Shown piece by piece: positions 35,253-44,004 of a stretch of DNA of 64,000 nt (within the stretch, counting starts at the first letter, position 1; every line of letters starts with the position of its first letter). Below the pieces are notes generated by a model that was given only the letters and a program-made list of their open reading frames with translations, ran no database searches and had not been told where the DNA came from. Source of the DNA: CBDFNN01 sp965250215 (GTDB taxonomy: Bacteria; Bacteroidota; Rhodothermia; Rhodothermales; DATKEJ01); contig CBDFNN010000004.1 in the NCBI GenBank assembly GCA_965250215.1, positions 2,542,001-2,606,000 of the forward strand, written 5' to 3'. Made by a program: the position numbers and the translations under genes.

Positions 35253-36404
35253 ATGCGTCTATTCATTCTTTTTCTTACTGTATCCTGCTGGGCACAGGAT
35301 CTCGTTGCTCAAAAGACAGCGATCGAATATCGAAGGACACTTGGACAAATCCAGGATAACCGGATAAACGAGGCATCCGGGTTGGTTGCCAGCAATCTGC
35401 ACGACGGAATTCTGTGGACCCACAATGACTCTGGAGATTCCGCGAGAATATTTGCGATTGACACGCTTGGGGTAACTCGTTACGTCCTAAATCTTGAGGG
35501 TATTGAGGCGAGAGACTGGGAAGATCTTGCCATCGGTTTGATAGATAGTGTTTCTTACTTATTCGTCGGAGACATTGGCGATAATGGGAGAGTTCGCACT
35601 GAATATCAAATACATCGCGTAGCTGAGCCGATAGACTTGTCAAACCAAAGCGGGTCTATTGATGATGTCAAAACCATTCGGTTTACCTACGACGAAGGGC
35701 CTCAAAACGCTGAAACCCTAATCTACGATGAGTCTGATCATAGTCTGGTAATAGCGAACAAAGGAAGCACTCTTGTTTCACTATTCTCTTTGCCTGCCAA
35801 ATTCGATTCTACAGCTGTTGTTGAGATGAAAAAGTTCGCTTCATTGGAATTTCCAAACATTGGCTTTGGATCCAAGGAATTTCAAGGTCTTGTGGGTGGC
35901 GATTTCCGGGGAGATCTGGGAATCTTGAAGACCTATAGTGGACTTTTTGTAACGGAGAAAGATACCATGTCGGTTCGTGAACTGCCTTATGTCATGGAGC
36001 CGCAGGGAGAAGCAGTAGCAATTGCTAAAGACCTTGCAGGTTACTACACGCTTAGTGAGGTAAGAAATGGTGTTCCTGCGACTTTGTACTACTATCCATT
36101 ATCAGACTCAATAACAGAAAAGTGGGCAAGTCGCAAGTTGAATCCAATATCAGATTATAAAATGATAATGGGCAAAGATGGACGCGAAAATAAACTGGCC
36201 TTGACCCTCGATACAGATGATTCTATCCAAATCTTTCTCTCTGATACTAATGGCATTCCTTTGAAGATTATGTACGACGGTCAAGTCAGAAAAGACGAGG
36301 CCTTCTCTTTGACCTTTCGGACAGATAACATGAAGAATGGAGTCTACACCTTATTTATCGTCGGAGAAAACTTCACCAAGCAGGAGGAAATCCGAGTTAA
36401 CTAG
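35253..36404 (+). CDS. hypothetical secreted beta-propeller-like protein
   Basis: A 383-residue exported protein (signal peptide FILFLTVSCWAQDLVAQ). It has ASGLVAS, LWTHNDSGD and DWEDLAIG motifs and repeated beta strands (YLFVGDIGDN, LVIANKG, GYYTLSEV). These features fit a propeller-like esterase or phytase-like fold seen in environmental bacteria, but no enzyme activity can be assigned. The last 70 residues (IQIFLSDTNGIPLKIM, GVYTLFIVGENFTKQEEIRV) look like a degenerate type IX sorting domain. It lies between the Nudix gene and purM with short gaps, probably in the same transcript. Confidence 0.7.
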   Translation: MRLFILFLTVSCWAQDLVAQKTAIEYRRTLGQIQDNRINEASGLVASNLHDGILWTHNDSGDSARIFAIDTLGVTRYVLNLEGIEARDWEDLAIGLIDSVSYLFVGDIGDNGRVRTEYQIHRVAEPIDLSNQSGSIDDVKTIRFTYDEGPQNAETLIYDESDHSLVIANKGSTLVSLFSLPAKFDSTAVVEMKKFASLEFPNIGFGSKEFQGLVGGDFRGDLGILKTYSGLFVTEKDTMSVRELPYVMEPQGEAVAIAKDLAGYYTLSEVRNGVPATLYYYPLSDSITEKWASRKLNPISDYKMIMGKDGRENKLALTLDTDDSIQIFLSDTNGIPLKIMYDGQVRKDEAFSLTFRTDNMKNGVYTLFIVGENFTKQEEIRVN

Positions 36405-36434
36405 TATATTCCAGCTGACCCTTAATCCAAATAA

Positions 36435-37436
36435 ATGCTGACCTACAAAGACGCCGGAGTTGACATCGAAGCCGGCGAGAAAGTTGTTGATCAAATCAAG
36501 CCTTTAGTTAGGCAAACCTTTACCGAAGACGTACTTACAGACATCGGCGCATTTGGAGGATTCTTCTCTCTTGCATCGCAAAAATTCGATGAGCCAGTTC
36601 TGGTCTCGTCTGTTGATGGGGTTGGTACAAAGATCATAGTTGCCATCAAAGCTGGAATTTTCGACACAGTCGGGCAGGACCTAGTGAATCACTGCGTAAA
36701 CGACATTGCAGTATGTGGCGCCAAACCTCTTTTCTTTTTGGATTACTTCTCAACGGGAAAGCTGGACGAGACGAAAGCCGTGCAGATAATTAAGGGTTTT
36801 GCAACGGCGTGCAAAGAGAATGGCTGTGCACTTATCGGGGGCGAGACGGCCGAGATGCCAGATTTGTACAAGGAAGGTGATTTTGATTTGGCGGGCACTG
36901 TGGTTGGAATAGTGGATCGAGAAAATATTATCGATGGCAAGGGAATTGAAGCTGGTGATGTTATGATAGGACTGCCATCAACCGGCCTACACACAAACGG
37001 CTACTCACTTGCGAGAAAAGCCCTGTTTGCTCAATACGATGTCAGCGACCGACCAGAAGAATTAGGTGGTGAAAGCATAGGAGAGGCTCTTTTAGCCGTC
37101 CATAAATCATATCTAAGGGAGATCCAGCATCTTGCCGAAGCTGGAATTGTCAAAGGTCTTGCCCACATCACCGGAGGAGGAATGGAAGGTAATACCAGCA
37201 GGATCATTCCTGATGGATTCGAGGCGATTTTCAACTGGGGTAGTTGGCCAGAGCTAGCAATTTTCGATCTAATAAGACAGAAGGGAGAAGTGCCGGAAGT
37301 AGATATGAGAAAGAGCTTCAATCTTGGGATCGGTCTAGTGGCCGTTGTTGATCCAGGAGACGTCATTAGGGCGCAAGAACTGCTTGCGGATTTAGGCTCG
37401 GCACATCATATTGTCGGTCAAGTCGCCTTGGACTGA
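36435..37436 (+). CDS. purM: phosphoribosylformylglycinamidine cyclo-ligase (AIR synthetase)
   Basis: A 333-residue purine biosynthesis enzyme that closes the imidazole ring: FGAM + ATP to AIR. Characteristic segments: MLTYKDAGVDIEAGEKVV, IGAFGGFF, VSSVDGVGTK, NDIAVCGAKPLFFLDYF, ALIGGETAEMP, IGLPSTGLHTNGYSLAR and ITGGGMEGNTSRI. Length is standard (E. coli 345). It starts 30 bases after the secreted-protein gene. No other pur gene is nearby, so the pathway genes are scattered. Confidence 0.97.
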   Translation: MLTYKDAGVDIEAGEKVVDQIKPLVRQTFTEDVLTDIGAFGGFFSLASQKFDEPVLVSSVDGVGTKIIVAIKAGIFDTVGQDLVNHCVNDIAVCGAKPLFFLDYFSTGKLDETKAVQIIKGFATACKENGCALIGGETAEMPDLYKEGDFDLAGTVVGIVDRENIIDGKGIEAGDVMIGLPSTGLHTNGYSLARKALFAQYDVSDRPEELGGESIGEALLAVHKSYLREIQHLAEAGIVKGLAHITGGGMEGNTSRIIPDGFEAIFNWGSWPELAIFDLIRQKGEVPEVDMRKSFNLGIGLVAVVDPGDVIRAQELLADLGSAHHIVGQVALD

Positions 37437-37510
37437 ATTAAACTTTCTCAACTATACAAACTCCCAAATATCTGACCTCCGACACCTGACTTCCTGACAC
37501 CCCTTTTCAT

Positions 37511-38194
37511 CTGATTTCTATTCTCCTCATAGCGCTTTTTTCCTACTTGGTTGGCTCCATTCCTACCAGCGTCTGGACAGGTAAATATTTCTTCAAACTC
37601 GACATTAGAGATCACGGAAGTGGCAATGCAGGAGCAACAAATGTCTTTAGAGTTCTAGGCTGGAAAGCTGGAGTTTTTACGGCTCTTGTCGATATGGCAA
37701 AAGGCGCATTTGCCGCCCTCGTTATTTCTCAAATTAAATATGATGCTTTGCCCGAATTCATGACCGCTTGGGAGATTGGGACATTTCTTGCGCTGCTGGC
37801 TGCTGCCATGGCCGTCGTTGGACACATGTTTCCTCTCTATGCCAAATTTAAAGGCGGAAAAGGTGTTGCAACGGCTAGTGGAGGGCTAATTGCTCTAGCT
37901 CCTTTTGCGGTCTTGTTGGCAGCCTTGACTTTTGCGATCGTCCTGATTTCAACTCGGTACGTATCCCTTTCCTCTTTGCTAGCTGCTGCCATATTTCCCG
38001 TATCCCTCGCAGTTCGCAAGTACTATTTAGGAAGCGAAACGGTTAGCACATCTCTTGTAGTCTTTGGCGTGCTTTTATCAGCAGGAATAATTTGGGCACA
38101 TAGATCAAATATTTCGAGACTCCTAAAAGGAAACGAGAATAGAGTAAAGTCTTTCAAACCCTCTCTAGGATCGATAAACCAAGAAGAGGTCTAA
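37511..38194 (+). CDS. plsY: glycerol-3-phosphate acyltransferase PlsY
   Basis: An inner-membrane enzyme transferring acyl from acyl-phosphate to glycerol-3-phosphate, the first step of phospholipid synthesis. Motifs: GSIPTS, HGSGNAGATNVFR, FKGGKGVATASG and the C-terminal HRSNISRLLKGNE. A TTG at 37547 would cut off the first half of helix 1. The frame continues upstream as LISILLIALFSYLVGSIPT, a normal PlsY N-terminus, with an in-frame TGA just before. The only candidates there are CTG at 37511 or ATT at 37514, so I place the start at 37511 (227 residues). The gpsA gene begins one base after the stop codon; the two act in consecutive steps. Confidence 0.92.
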   Translation: MISILLIALFSYLVGSIPTSVWTGKYFFKLDIRDHGSGNAGATNVFRVLGWKAGVFTALVDMAKGAFAALVISQIKYDALPEFMTAWEIGTFLALLAAAMAVVGHMFPLYAKFKGGKGVATASGGLIALAPFAVLLAALTFAIVLISTRYVSLSSLLAAAIFPVSLAVRKYYLGSETVSTSLVVFGVLLSAGIIWAHRSNISRLLKGNENRVKSFKPSLGSINQEEV

Positions 38195-38195
38195 G

Positions 38196-39209
38196 ATGGA
38201 GAAGGGAGTGAGTGTTCTGGGAGCAGGAAGTTGGGGCACTGCCATTGCGGCCGGGCTTTCAGATAAAGGAATTCCCGTTTGTCTTTGGGCGAGAAGAGAG
38301 GAGCAGGCTGAGGAAATGCGTTCTTCTAGAGAAAATGCGGATTATCTGCCGGATGTTCATCTTTCTGAAGAAATGATGATCACCTCAGATCTTGAAGTAG
38401 CTGCCGTGTCATCCAGAGTATGGGTTTTTGCCGTTCCTTCGCAGTCTGTTCGGTCTGTGGCCTCTAAGATCTCCGGTTTAGTAGGGGACGATCACCTCAT
38501 CGTCTCAATGGCGAAAGGAATTGAGACGGATACCCTTCTTACAACAAGTGGAGTGCTGCGAGAGGTACTTCAGGAAGCCGACCCAGACAAGATTGCCGTC
38601 CTTTACGGACCAAGCCACGCCGAGGAAGTTGGGAAAGGTATTCCCACGACCGTCGTTGCAGCAGCAAGCAATCGTGATGTTGCGGATCAGGTCCAAAAGA
38701 TTTTCATGTGGAAGACTTTTCGGGTCTACGTGAACTTGGATTTAATTGGGACAGAAGTAGCAGGATCTGTAAAGAATGTTATGGCCATAGCAGCAGGTAT
38801 CGCCGATGGACTTGGAGGGGGAGACAACACCAAAGCAGCCCTAATTACTAGAGGACTTCATGAGATAACTCGACTAGGAATGGCAATGGGAGCTCAACGT
38901 GAGACTTTCGGGGGACTAGCCGGCATCGGCGACCTCGTTGTTACTTGCATGAGTCAACACTCTCGAAATCGATATCTAGGTGAGCAAATTGGACGAGGCA
39001 AATCGCTGGAAACCATCCAGTCAGAGATGAAGATGGTGGCGGAAGGAGTCCGAACAACCCAATCCGTTCGCGCTCTGGCTTATAAGCTCGGTGTCGATAT
39101 GCCGATAACCGAATCCGTCTATCGTGTCCTTTTCGAAGGTCACGACCCCAGCGATGAGTTGGCAGAATTGATGGATCGATCTGCAAAACGAGAGGACGTG
39201 ATCGGTTGA
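38196..39209 (+). CDS. gpsA: NAD(P)-dependent glycerol-3-phosphate dehydrogenase
   Basis: A 337-residue cytoplasmic enzyme that makes sn-glycerol-3-phosphate from dihydroxyacetone phosphate. The nucleotide site is VLGAGSWGTAIA (7-18). Further family segments: VSMAKGIE, YGPSHAEEV, TEVAGSVKNVMAIAAGI with the catalytic Lys in SVKN, and FGGLAGIGDLVVTC. It supplies the substrate of PlsY, encoded immediately upstream with a one-base gap, so the pair is translationally coupled. Confidence 0.97.
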   Translation: MEKGVSVLGAGSWGTAIAAGLSDKGIPVCLWARREEQAEEMRSSRENADYLPDVHLSEEMMITSDLEVAAVSSRVWVFAVPSQSVRSVASKISGLVGDDHLIVSMAKGIETDTLLTTSGVLREVLQEADPDKIAVLYGPSHAEEVGKGIPTTVVAAASNRDVADQVQKIFMWKTFRVYVNLDLIGTEVAGSVKNVMAIAAGIADGLGGGDNTKAALITRGLHEITRLGMAMGAQRETFGGLAGIGDLVVTCMSQHSRNRYLGEQIGRGKSLETIQSEMKMVAEGVRTTQSVRALAYKLGVDMPITESVYRVLFEGHDPSDELAELMDRSAKREDVIG

Positions 39210-39303
39210 TCACCCCAAGTAATTCCCTCCTTCACGGGCACTAGAATTCTGGCTTGGCGTAAATCAGTATTATTCTCGGTAATCTTCGACAAATCCTTCG
39301 ACC

Positions 39304-39957
39304 TTGACATTTTCTCAGCTTCAGAAACTCGTCGCACAAGGGGAGGGGCAGTATCTCGAATTCAAAAATCGAGTTCCTGAACCCATTCGTTTTGTCAGAG
39401 AGATGGTGTCTTTTGCCAATTCAAGCGGTGGGATCTTGTTGATTGGAGTTGACGATGACGGAAGCATCCTCGGCGTTAAGGACCCAATCGAGGAGCAGTT
39501 TTCGATAGACCAAGCACTAAGTAATCATTGCAGTTCGCCACTCGATATTGAATCTAGACTGGTTCAAATATCGAGGTCGCGTTCTGTGATGGCCCTCCAT
39601 GTGAGAGAGAATAAATTGAGACCTGTTTTTGTACTTGAGGATGGAGGAAAACGACAAACTGCAACCATTCGAGTGGGCGACAAGGCCATAGATGCCAGTA
39701 GAGAGATGAGACGAATTATGAAACATCAAAGCTCTCCTCAGGATGTCTCCTTCATTTTCGGCGAGAAGGAAGAGCTACTCATGAAGCACTTGAGTACAAA
39801 TGAGGGCATTACCGTAGTTGAATTTGCTGATTTATGTTCTGTGCCGATTAAATTGGCCTCACATACACTTGTCCTATTGACTAAAGCGGATGTGCTAAAG
39901 ATTGTGCCTCGCGATAAAGGTGGCGATGTATTTATCTTAGCAAATGGTTCGGAATAA
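39304..39957 (+). CDS. AlbA_2 (Schlafen-type) putative DNA/RNA-binding protein
   Basis: A 217-residue soluble protein. The first 120 residues match the AlbA_2 domain: YLEFKNRV, then VSFANSSGGILLIGVDDDGSILGV, and PVFVLEDGG...TIRVGDKA. The last 70 residues form a winged-helix-like region (LLMKHLSTNEGITVVEFADLCSVPIKLASHTLVLLTKADVL). In other bacteria AlbA_2 proteins are transcription regulators or parts of defence systems; here there is no defence neighbour. The start seems to be TTG at 39304. The next gene overlaps its end by 14 bases. Confidence 0.8.
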   Translation: MTFSQLQKLVAQGEGQYLEFKNRVPEPIRFVREMVSFANSSGGILLIGVDDDGSILGVKDPIEEQFSIDQALSNHCSSPLDIESRLVQISRSRSVMALHVRENKLRPVFVLEDGGKRQTATIRVGDKAIDASREMRRIMKHQSSPQDVSFIFGEKEELLMKHLSTNEGITVVEFADLCSVPIKLASHTLVLLTKADVLKIVPRDKGGDVFILANGSE

Positions 39958-41269
39958 ATATATCCATCGCATAGCGATAATAGTTTGGACTGTTGTGTTA
40001 CTGTCATGCTCCGGTGAGTCAGTCTTCATTGAAGACGACCCAATGGAGGAAAGGGACATTTTGGAAAAACTTCAATCTCTTCCAGGTGCTAGTGTGACGG
40101 AATTGACGACTATTGATCACTATAAGCGCCTTTTCGAAATAATGATCGACCAACCCATAGATCACGATTCGAATGATGGACGGAGTTTCAAACAGAAGCT
40201 TTTCCTCGGACACGTCGATGAGAATAAGCCAATTATTTTCGAAACCGAAGGCTACGCTCGAAGAAATCCATTAACGCGTGAATTAGCATCGAGGCTGTCT
40301 ACAAATCAACTATCAGTTGAACATCGATTTTACGGGGATTCAGTACCTAGCCCTCACAATTGGAAGGACCTCACTATTTGGCAGGCATCCAATGATCATC
40401 ATCGCATAGTTGAACTCTTCAAGGAAATATATCCAAATGCATGGATTTCCAGTGGTGTCAGTAAGGGAGGTGACACTGCGATTTTCCACAGGCGGTTCTT
40501 TCCGGACGATGTAAATGGAACGGTCGCATACGTTGCTCCGATATTGTTGGAAAAAGAGGATCGTCGGTTTTTGAGCGATTTTTCAAGACGTGGTTCTCCT
40601 TCATGCCGGGCCAATATCGAAAGCTTTCAAAGACGTATCCTTGAACGGCTCGATTTCATGCCTCCGATCTTTGATAATTATGTGCAAAGCGTAAATCGTG
40701 ACTTCGATGTAAATTTTCAATTTACTATACCCTACAAAAACATCATTTATCACTCCGTAAGGAAGGACTATGTTTTTGAATTTTGGAGTTCCGAATCCGA
40801 GGATTGTGGTAGCATTCCAGATGAGTCAGCTACCGACTTAGAGCTGTTTGACCACTATGCCAGGGTGTTCAATGTATTCCTGTTTTTCTCCGATTCAGGA
40901 GCTGCCTTTTGGACACCTTATTGCTATCAGGCTCTCACTGAACTTGGAAACTATGCTTGGAAGAAAGATCATCTCGAGGACTTGGTTCGGAATATTCCCG
41001 AGCTCGTTGATTTTGGCCTTCCAACTATTTTTAATTCAAATCCCATGGCAGAGGTCTCATCCTGGCTTTCTACAGAGGCTGAAAATATGATCTTTATTTA
41101 CGGCTCCCAAGATCCATGGACTATCGCGGCCGTCGATGTACAGTCATCAGCAAGCGTAATGAAATTCACAAGCGAAAACACAAAACATAGCACCCGAATA
41201 CCAGACCTTACTCTCAGTGAGATCCAATCGGTGAATGATCTTTTGCAGTCTTGGATATTAGCCAGGTGA
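39944..41269 (+). CDS. S37-family serine peptidase lipoprotein
   Basis: A 441-residue exported lipoprotein (VVLLSC, Cys22). The nucleophile elbow SGVSKGGDTAIFHRRFFPDD, the preceding SVEHRFYGDS and the GTVAYVAPI strand are typical of S37 (PS-10) prolyl tri/tetrapeptidyl aminopeptidases, which have the alpha/beta hydrolase fold and resemble S28. Late FIYGSQDPWTI supplies the catalytic Asp and the KHSTRI segment the His. It would remove short N-terminal peptides in the periplasm or on the surface. It overlaps the AlbA_2 gene by 14 bases in another frame. Confidence 0.85.
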   Translation: MVRNKYIHRIAIIVWTVVLLSCSGESVFIEDDPMEERDILEKLQSLPGASVTELTTIDHYKRLFEIMIDQPIDHDSNDGRSFKQKLFLGHVDENKPIIFETEGYARRNPLTRELASRLSTNQLSVEHRFYGDSVPSPHNWKDLTIWQASNDHHRIVELFKEIYPNAWISSGVSKGGDTAIFHRRFFPDDVNGTVAYVAPILLEKEDRRFLSDFSRRGSPSCRANIESFQRRILERLDFMPPIFDNYVQSVNRDFDVNFQFTIPYKNIIYHSVRKDYVFEFWSSESEDCGSIPDESATDLELFDHYARVFNVFLFFSDSGAAFWTPYCYQALTELGNYAWKKDHLEDLVRNIPELVDFGLPTIFNSNPMAEVSSWLSTEAENMIFIYGSQDPWTIAAVDVQSSASVMKFTSENTKHSTRIPDLTLSEIQSVNDLLQSWILAR

Positions 41270-41590
41270 ATAAGAGGCTTGTGAAGACATACAGTAGATA
41301 TTTGGATCTTCCTAAGAATCTTCTTGCTGAACTGTCCGGGCCCTCCTTCTATACATCATCTACGGTGACCACTGATCGTGAACTTGGATATTTAGGTTTT
41401 AAGAGCCCCTAATTGGTAAAATTCCTTTGATTCCGAGACAAAATTCAAGTACCCCTCACGATCCGAGGCCCATGGATTGAATATATTCTGGATTGCCTAG
41501 CAGAGCTAGCCTTCTTGCATAGCATGAACAGCCAGAAATGCTAGACGAACTAGACACTCCAGAAAAGCTAGATAGCTAGACAAGCCATAA
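41270..41590. other. intergenic region before parC with CTAGA-type repeats
   Basis: No credible gene in 321 bases. At about 41538-41582 the pentamer CTAGA occurs five times (GCTAGAC, ACTAGAC, GCTAGAT, GCTAGAC), ending a few bases before the parC start. The rest is unique A/T-rich sequence in which no firm promoter could be assigned. Confidence 0.55.
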
Positions 41591-43933
41591 ATGTCCTCAC
41601 CGAAAGTAATAGATATTCCTCTCCATGAGACCACGAGAGAGAAGTATCTAAATTACGCTCTCTCTGTAATAACGAGTCGAGCCTTGCCCGATGTTCGTGA
41701 TGGATTAAAGCCGGTTCAACGAAGAATATTGTACGCCATGTACTCGAATCTTCGCTTGCTTCCAGAGGGTCGGTTTAGAAAGAGTGCTACGGTCGTTGGT
41801 GAAGTCATGGGTAAATATCATCCTCACGGTGACTCCGCAATTTATGATGCCATGGTCCGCATGGCGCAATGGTTTTCCCTTCGCTACCCGCTCGTTGACG
41901 GACATGGAAACTTCGGATCTCTCGACGGGGATTCTCCAGCAGCCTTCCGATACACCGAAGCCAAACTCCAGCCTCTCGCCGTCAGTTTTCTGCAGGAGAT
42001 CACGAAGAATACGGTCGAGTTTAGACCCAACTACGATGGCTCCCTAAGCGAGCCAACTATACTTCCAGCTCAAGTCCCAAACCTATTGATCAATGGGGCC
42101 ACGGGAATCGCCGTCGGAATGGCGACACATATCCCACCACACAATCTGAGAGAGATTGTCGATGCTACAATTGCCCTGAGCAGGAATTCTAGCCTGAAAT
42201 CGAAAGACCTTTTGGAATTCGTAAAGGGTCCAGATTTTCCTACGGGAGGGAAGGTTCTTAACACGCAAGAAGAGCTCGACTCGATTTACGAAAAAGGTGA
42301 GGGGACACTCCATATTCGAGCCCAATACGAGTTCGCAAAACTGGACAATGGAAAGAAGGGTATTCTTATCACAGAAATCCCCTATGCCATAAATAAGAGC
42401 GATCTGATTGAAAAGATTGCCGATCATATCAGAGAGGAAAAACTACCTCAAGTCATCGATATTCGCGATGAGTCGACTGATGATGTTCGGATCGCATTGG
42501 AATTGAAGAGAGGAGCAGATCCTGAGGCGGCTATGTCATATCTGTTCAAATACACGCCTCTCGCAACGCGTTTCCACGTAAATCTGACATGCCTCGTTCC
42601 ATCGGATAATCCCGATGTGCCCACTCCTGCTAAAATCAATCTGAAGAAGGCTTTGCAGCACTTCTTAGACTATCGATTGATCGTCCTCACAAAAAGGCTT
42701 CAGTATGATCTGGAGCAGCTTGAAAAGAGAATCCACATTCTCCAAGGATTTGTCATCGTCTTCAATGCGCTAGATGAGGCGATCAAAATTATCCGTGCGT
42801 CGGAGGATAAAGCGGATGCCTCGCAAAGATTACGACATCGTTTCAAACTGACTGAAATTCAAGCCGATGCGATTCTTGAAACCAAGCTCTATCGTCTTTC
42901 AAAGCTTGAAATAGATGACATTGAAACGGAACTGAACGATAAGGAAAAGAAGGCAGAAGGGCTTAGAAAGATTCTCGGAAGCACTCGATCAAAGAACTCC
43001 TTAGTTCGAAAAGAGCTCGAAGAGATTCGCGATAAGTATTCCGATGCCCGTCGGACAGAGATTTCAGAGCCAGTTGAGGAAAAGGAGTTCTCTGCAGAGG
43101 ATTACATCGTCAAAGAGGATGGAACAGTAATCGTCACTCGAGATGGCTGGATCAAACGCCAGAAATCATACACAGAACTTTCTGCCATCCGAGTCAGGGA
43201 AGGTGACCATGTTGGTTGGGCCATTGGAGCATCAACATTGGATACGGTCTGCATTTTTTCGAGTGCTGGAAAAGCCTACACGACACGCGTTGACAAGCTA
43301 ATGACCACTACAGGACATGGAGTCCCGATTCAGAAATTGTTTGACTTTGCGGATAGGGAAACGGTTGTCGGTGTTGTCGTAATGAACGACAAAGTTCTGC
43401 CTAAGCCCCTTGCTGAACCGGAAGGAGATCAACCCGCCCTGTTTTCCGATGATGGACTATTAGAAGAAGTAGACAGTGGACCATTCGTTGTCTGCGCAAC
43501 CAGCGCAGGAAAATGCGCTCGATTCGGCCTCGATTCTTTTAGAGAAACATCTACGAAAAAGGGGAGGACCTACATGAGACCTGACAAGGATCATGAAATA
43601 CTTTACGTCGAAGTCACGGCCGGAGACGAAAACATTTGCATGGCGTCGAGCAATGGCAAGGCTCTCATTTTCCCTGTCCAGAAAATAAGCATATTCAAAG
43701 GTGCTGGTCGCGGAGTCATGGGAATGAAATTGGAAAAGGGCGATCGAGTGATCGGTGCAACGGTGAGCGATGCCGCGCGGGACGGATTAGTAGTAGAGAC
43801 AAGCAGGGGACGGGAGGAGATAATTCGTACGACTAAGTTTCCGGTCATGAATCGCGCGAACAAGGGGAAAAATGTTATCACAAAGGGAAGTTTGAAGATT
43901 GGCATTCAGGCTCCAATAGAGAAAAAACTATAA
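41591..43933 (+). CDS. parC: DNA topoisomerase IV subunit A
   Basis: A 780-residue type IIA topoisomerase A subunit. The winged-helix catalytic core has RYTEAKL with the active Tyr121. The quinolone region reads HPHGDSAIYDAM with Ser82 unchanged, so no common resistance change is seen there. The coiled-coil domain covers about 360-480 (HRFKLTEIQADAILETKLYRLS). The C-terminal propeller (about 500-760) lacks a GyrA box (QRRGGKG-like), which favours ParC over GyrA. It relaxes and decatenates DNA with ParE, encoded 71 bases downstream. Confidence 0.88.
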   Translation: MSSPKVIDIPLHETTREKYLNYALSVITSRALPDVRDGLKPVQRRILYAMYSNLRLLPEGRFRKSATVVGEVMGKYHPHGDSAIYDAMVRMAQWFSLRYPLVDGHGNFGSLDGDSPAAFRYTEAKLQPLAVSFLQEITKNTVEFRPNYDGSLSEPTILPAQVPNLLINGATGIAVGMATHIPPHNLREIVDATIALSRNSSLKSKDLLEFVKGPDFPTGGKVLNTQEELDSIYEKGEGTLHIRAQYEFAKLDNGKKGILITEIPYAINKSDLIEKIADHIREEKLPQVIDIRDESTDDVRIALELKRGADPEAAMSYLFKYTPLATRFHVNLTCLVPSDNPDVPTPAKINLKKALQHFLDYRLIVLTKRLQYDLEQLEKRIHILQGFVIVFNALDEAIKIIRASEDKADASQRLRHRFKLTEIQADAILETKLYRLSKLEIDDIETELNDKEKKAEGLRKILGSTRSKNSLVRKELEEIRDKYSDARRTEISEPVEEKEFSAEDYIVKEDGTVIVTRDGWIKRQKSYTELSAIRVREGDHVGWAIGASTLDTVCIFSSAGKAYTTRVDKLMTTTGHGVPIQKLFDFADRETVVGVVVMNDKVLPKPLAEPEGDQPALFSDDGLLEEVDSGPFVVCATSAGKCARFGLDSFRETSTKKGRTYMRPDKDHEILYVEVTAGDENICMASSNGKALIFPVQKISIFKGAGRGVMGMKLEKGDRVIGATVSDAARDGLVVETSRGREEIIRTTKFPVMNRANKGKNVITKGSLKIGIQAPIEKKL

Positions 43934-43967
43934 AGCGTTTCGAGTAATGGGGCTATAGATCATACTA

Positions 43968-44003
43968 ACACTAAACTCACAACCCAAGACTCAAAACCCA
44001 TTT
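43968..44003 (+). repeat. AACCCA-type short units before parE
   Basis: Degenerate units CTCACAACCC, AAGACTC, AAAACCCA end directly before the parE ATG and resemble the ACCCGCA family seen before the Nudix gene. Confidence 0.45.
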
Positions 44004-44004
44004 A

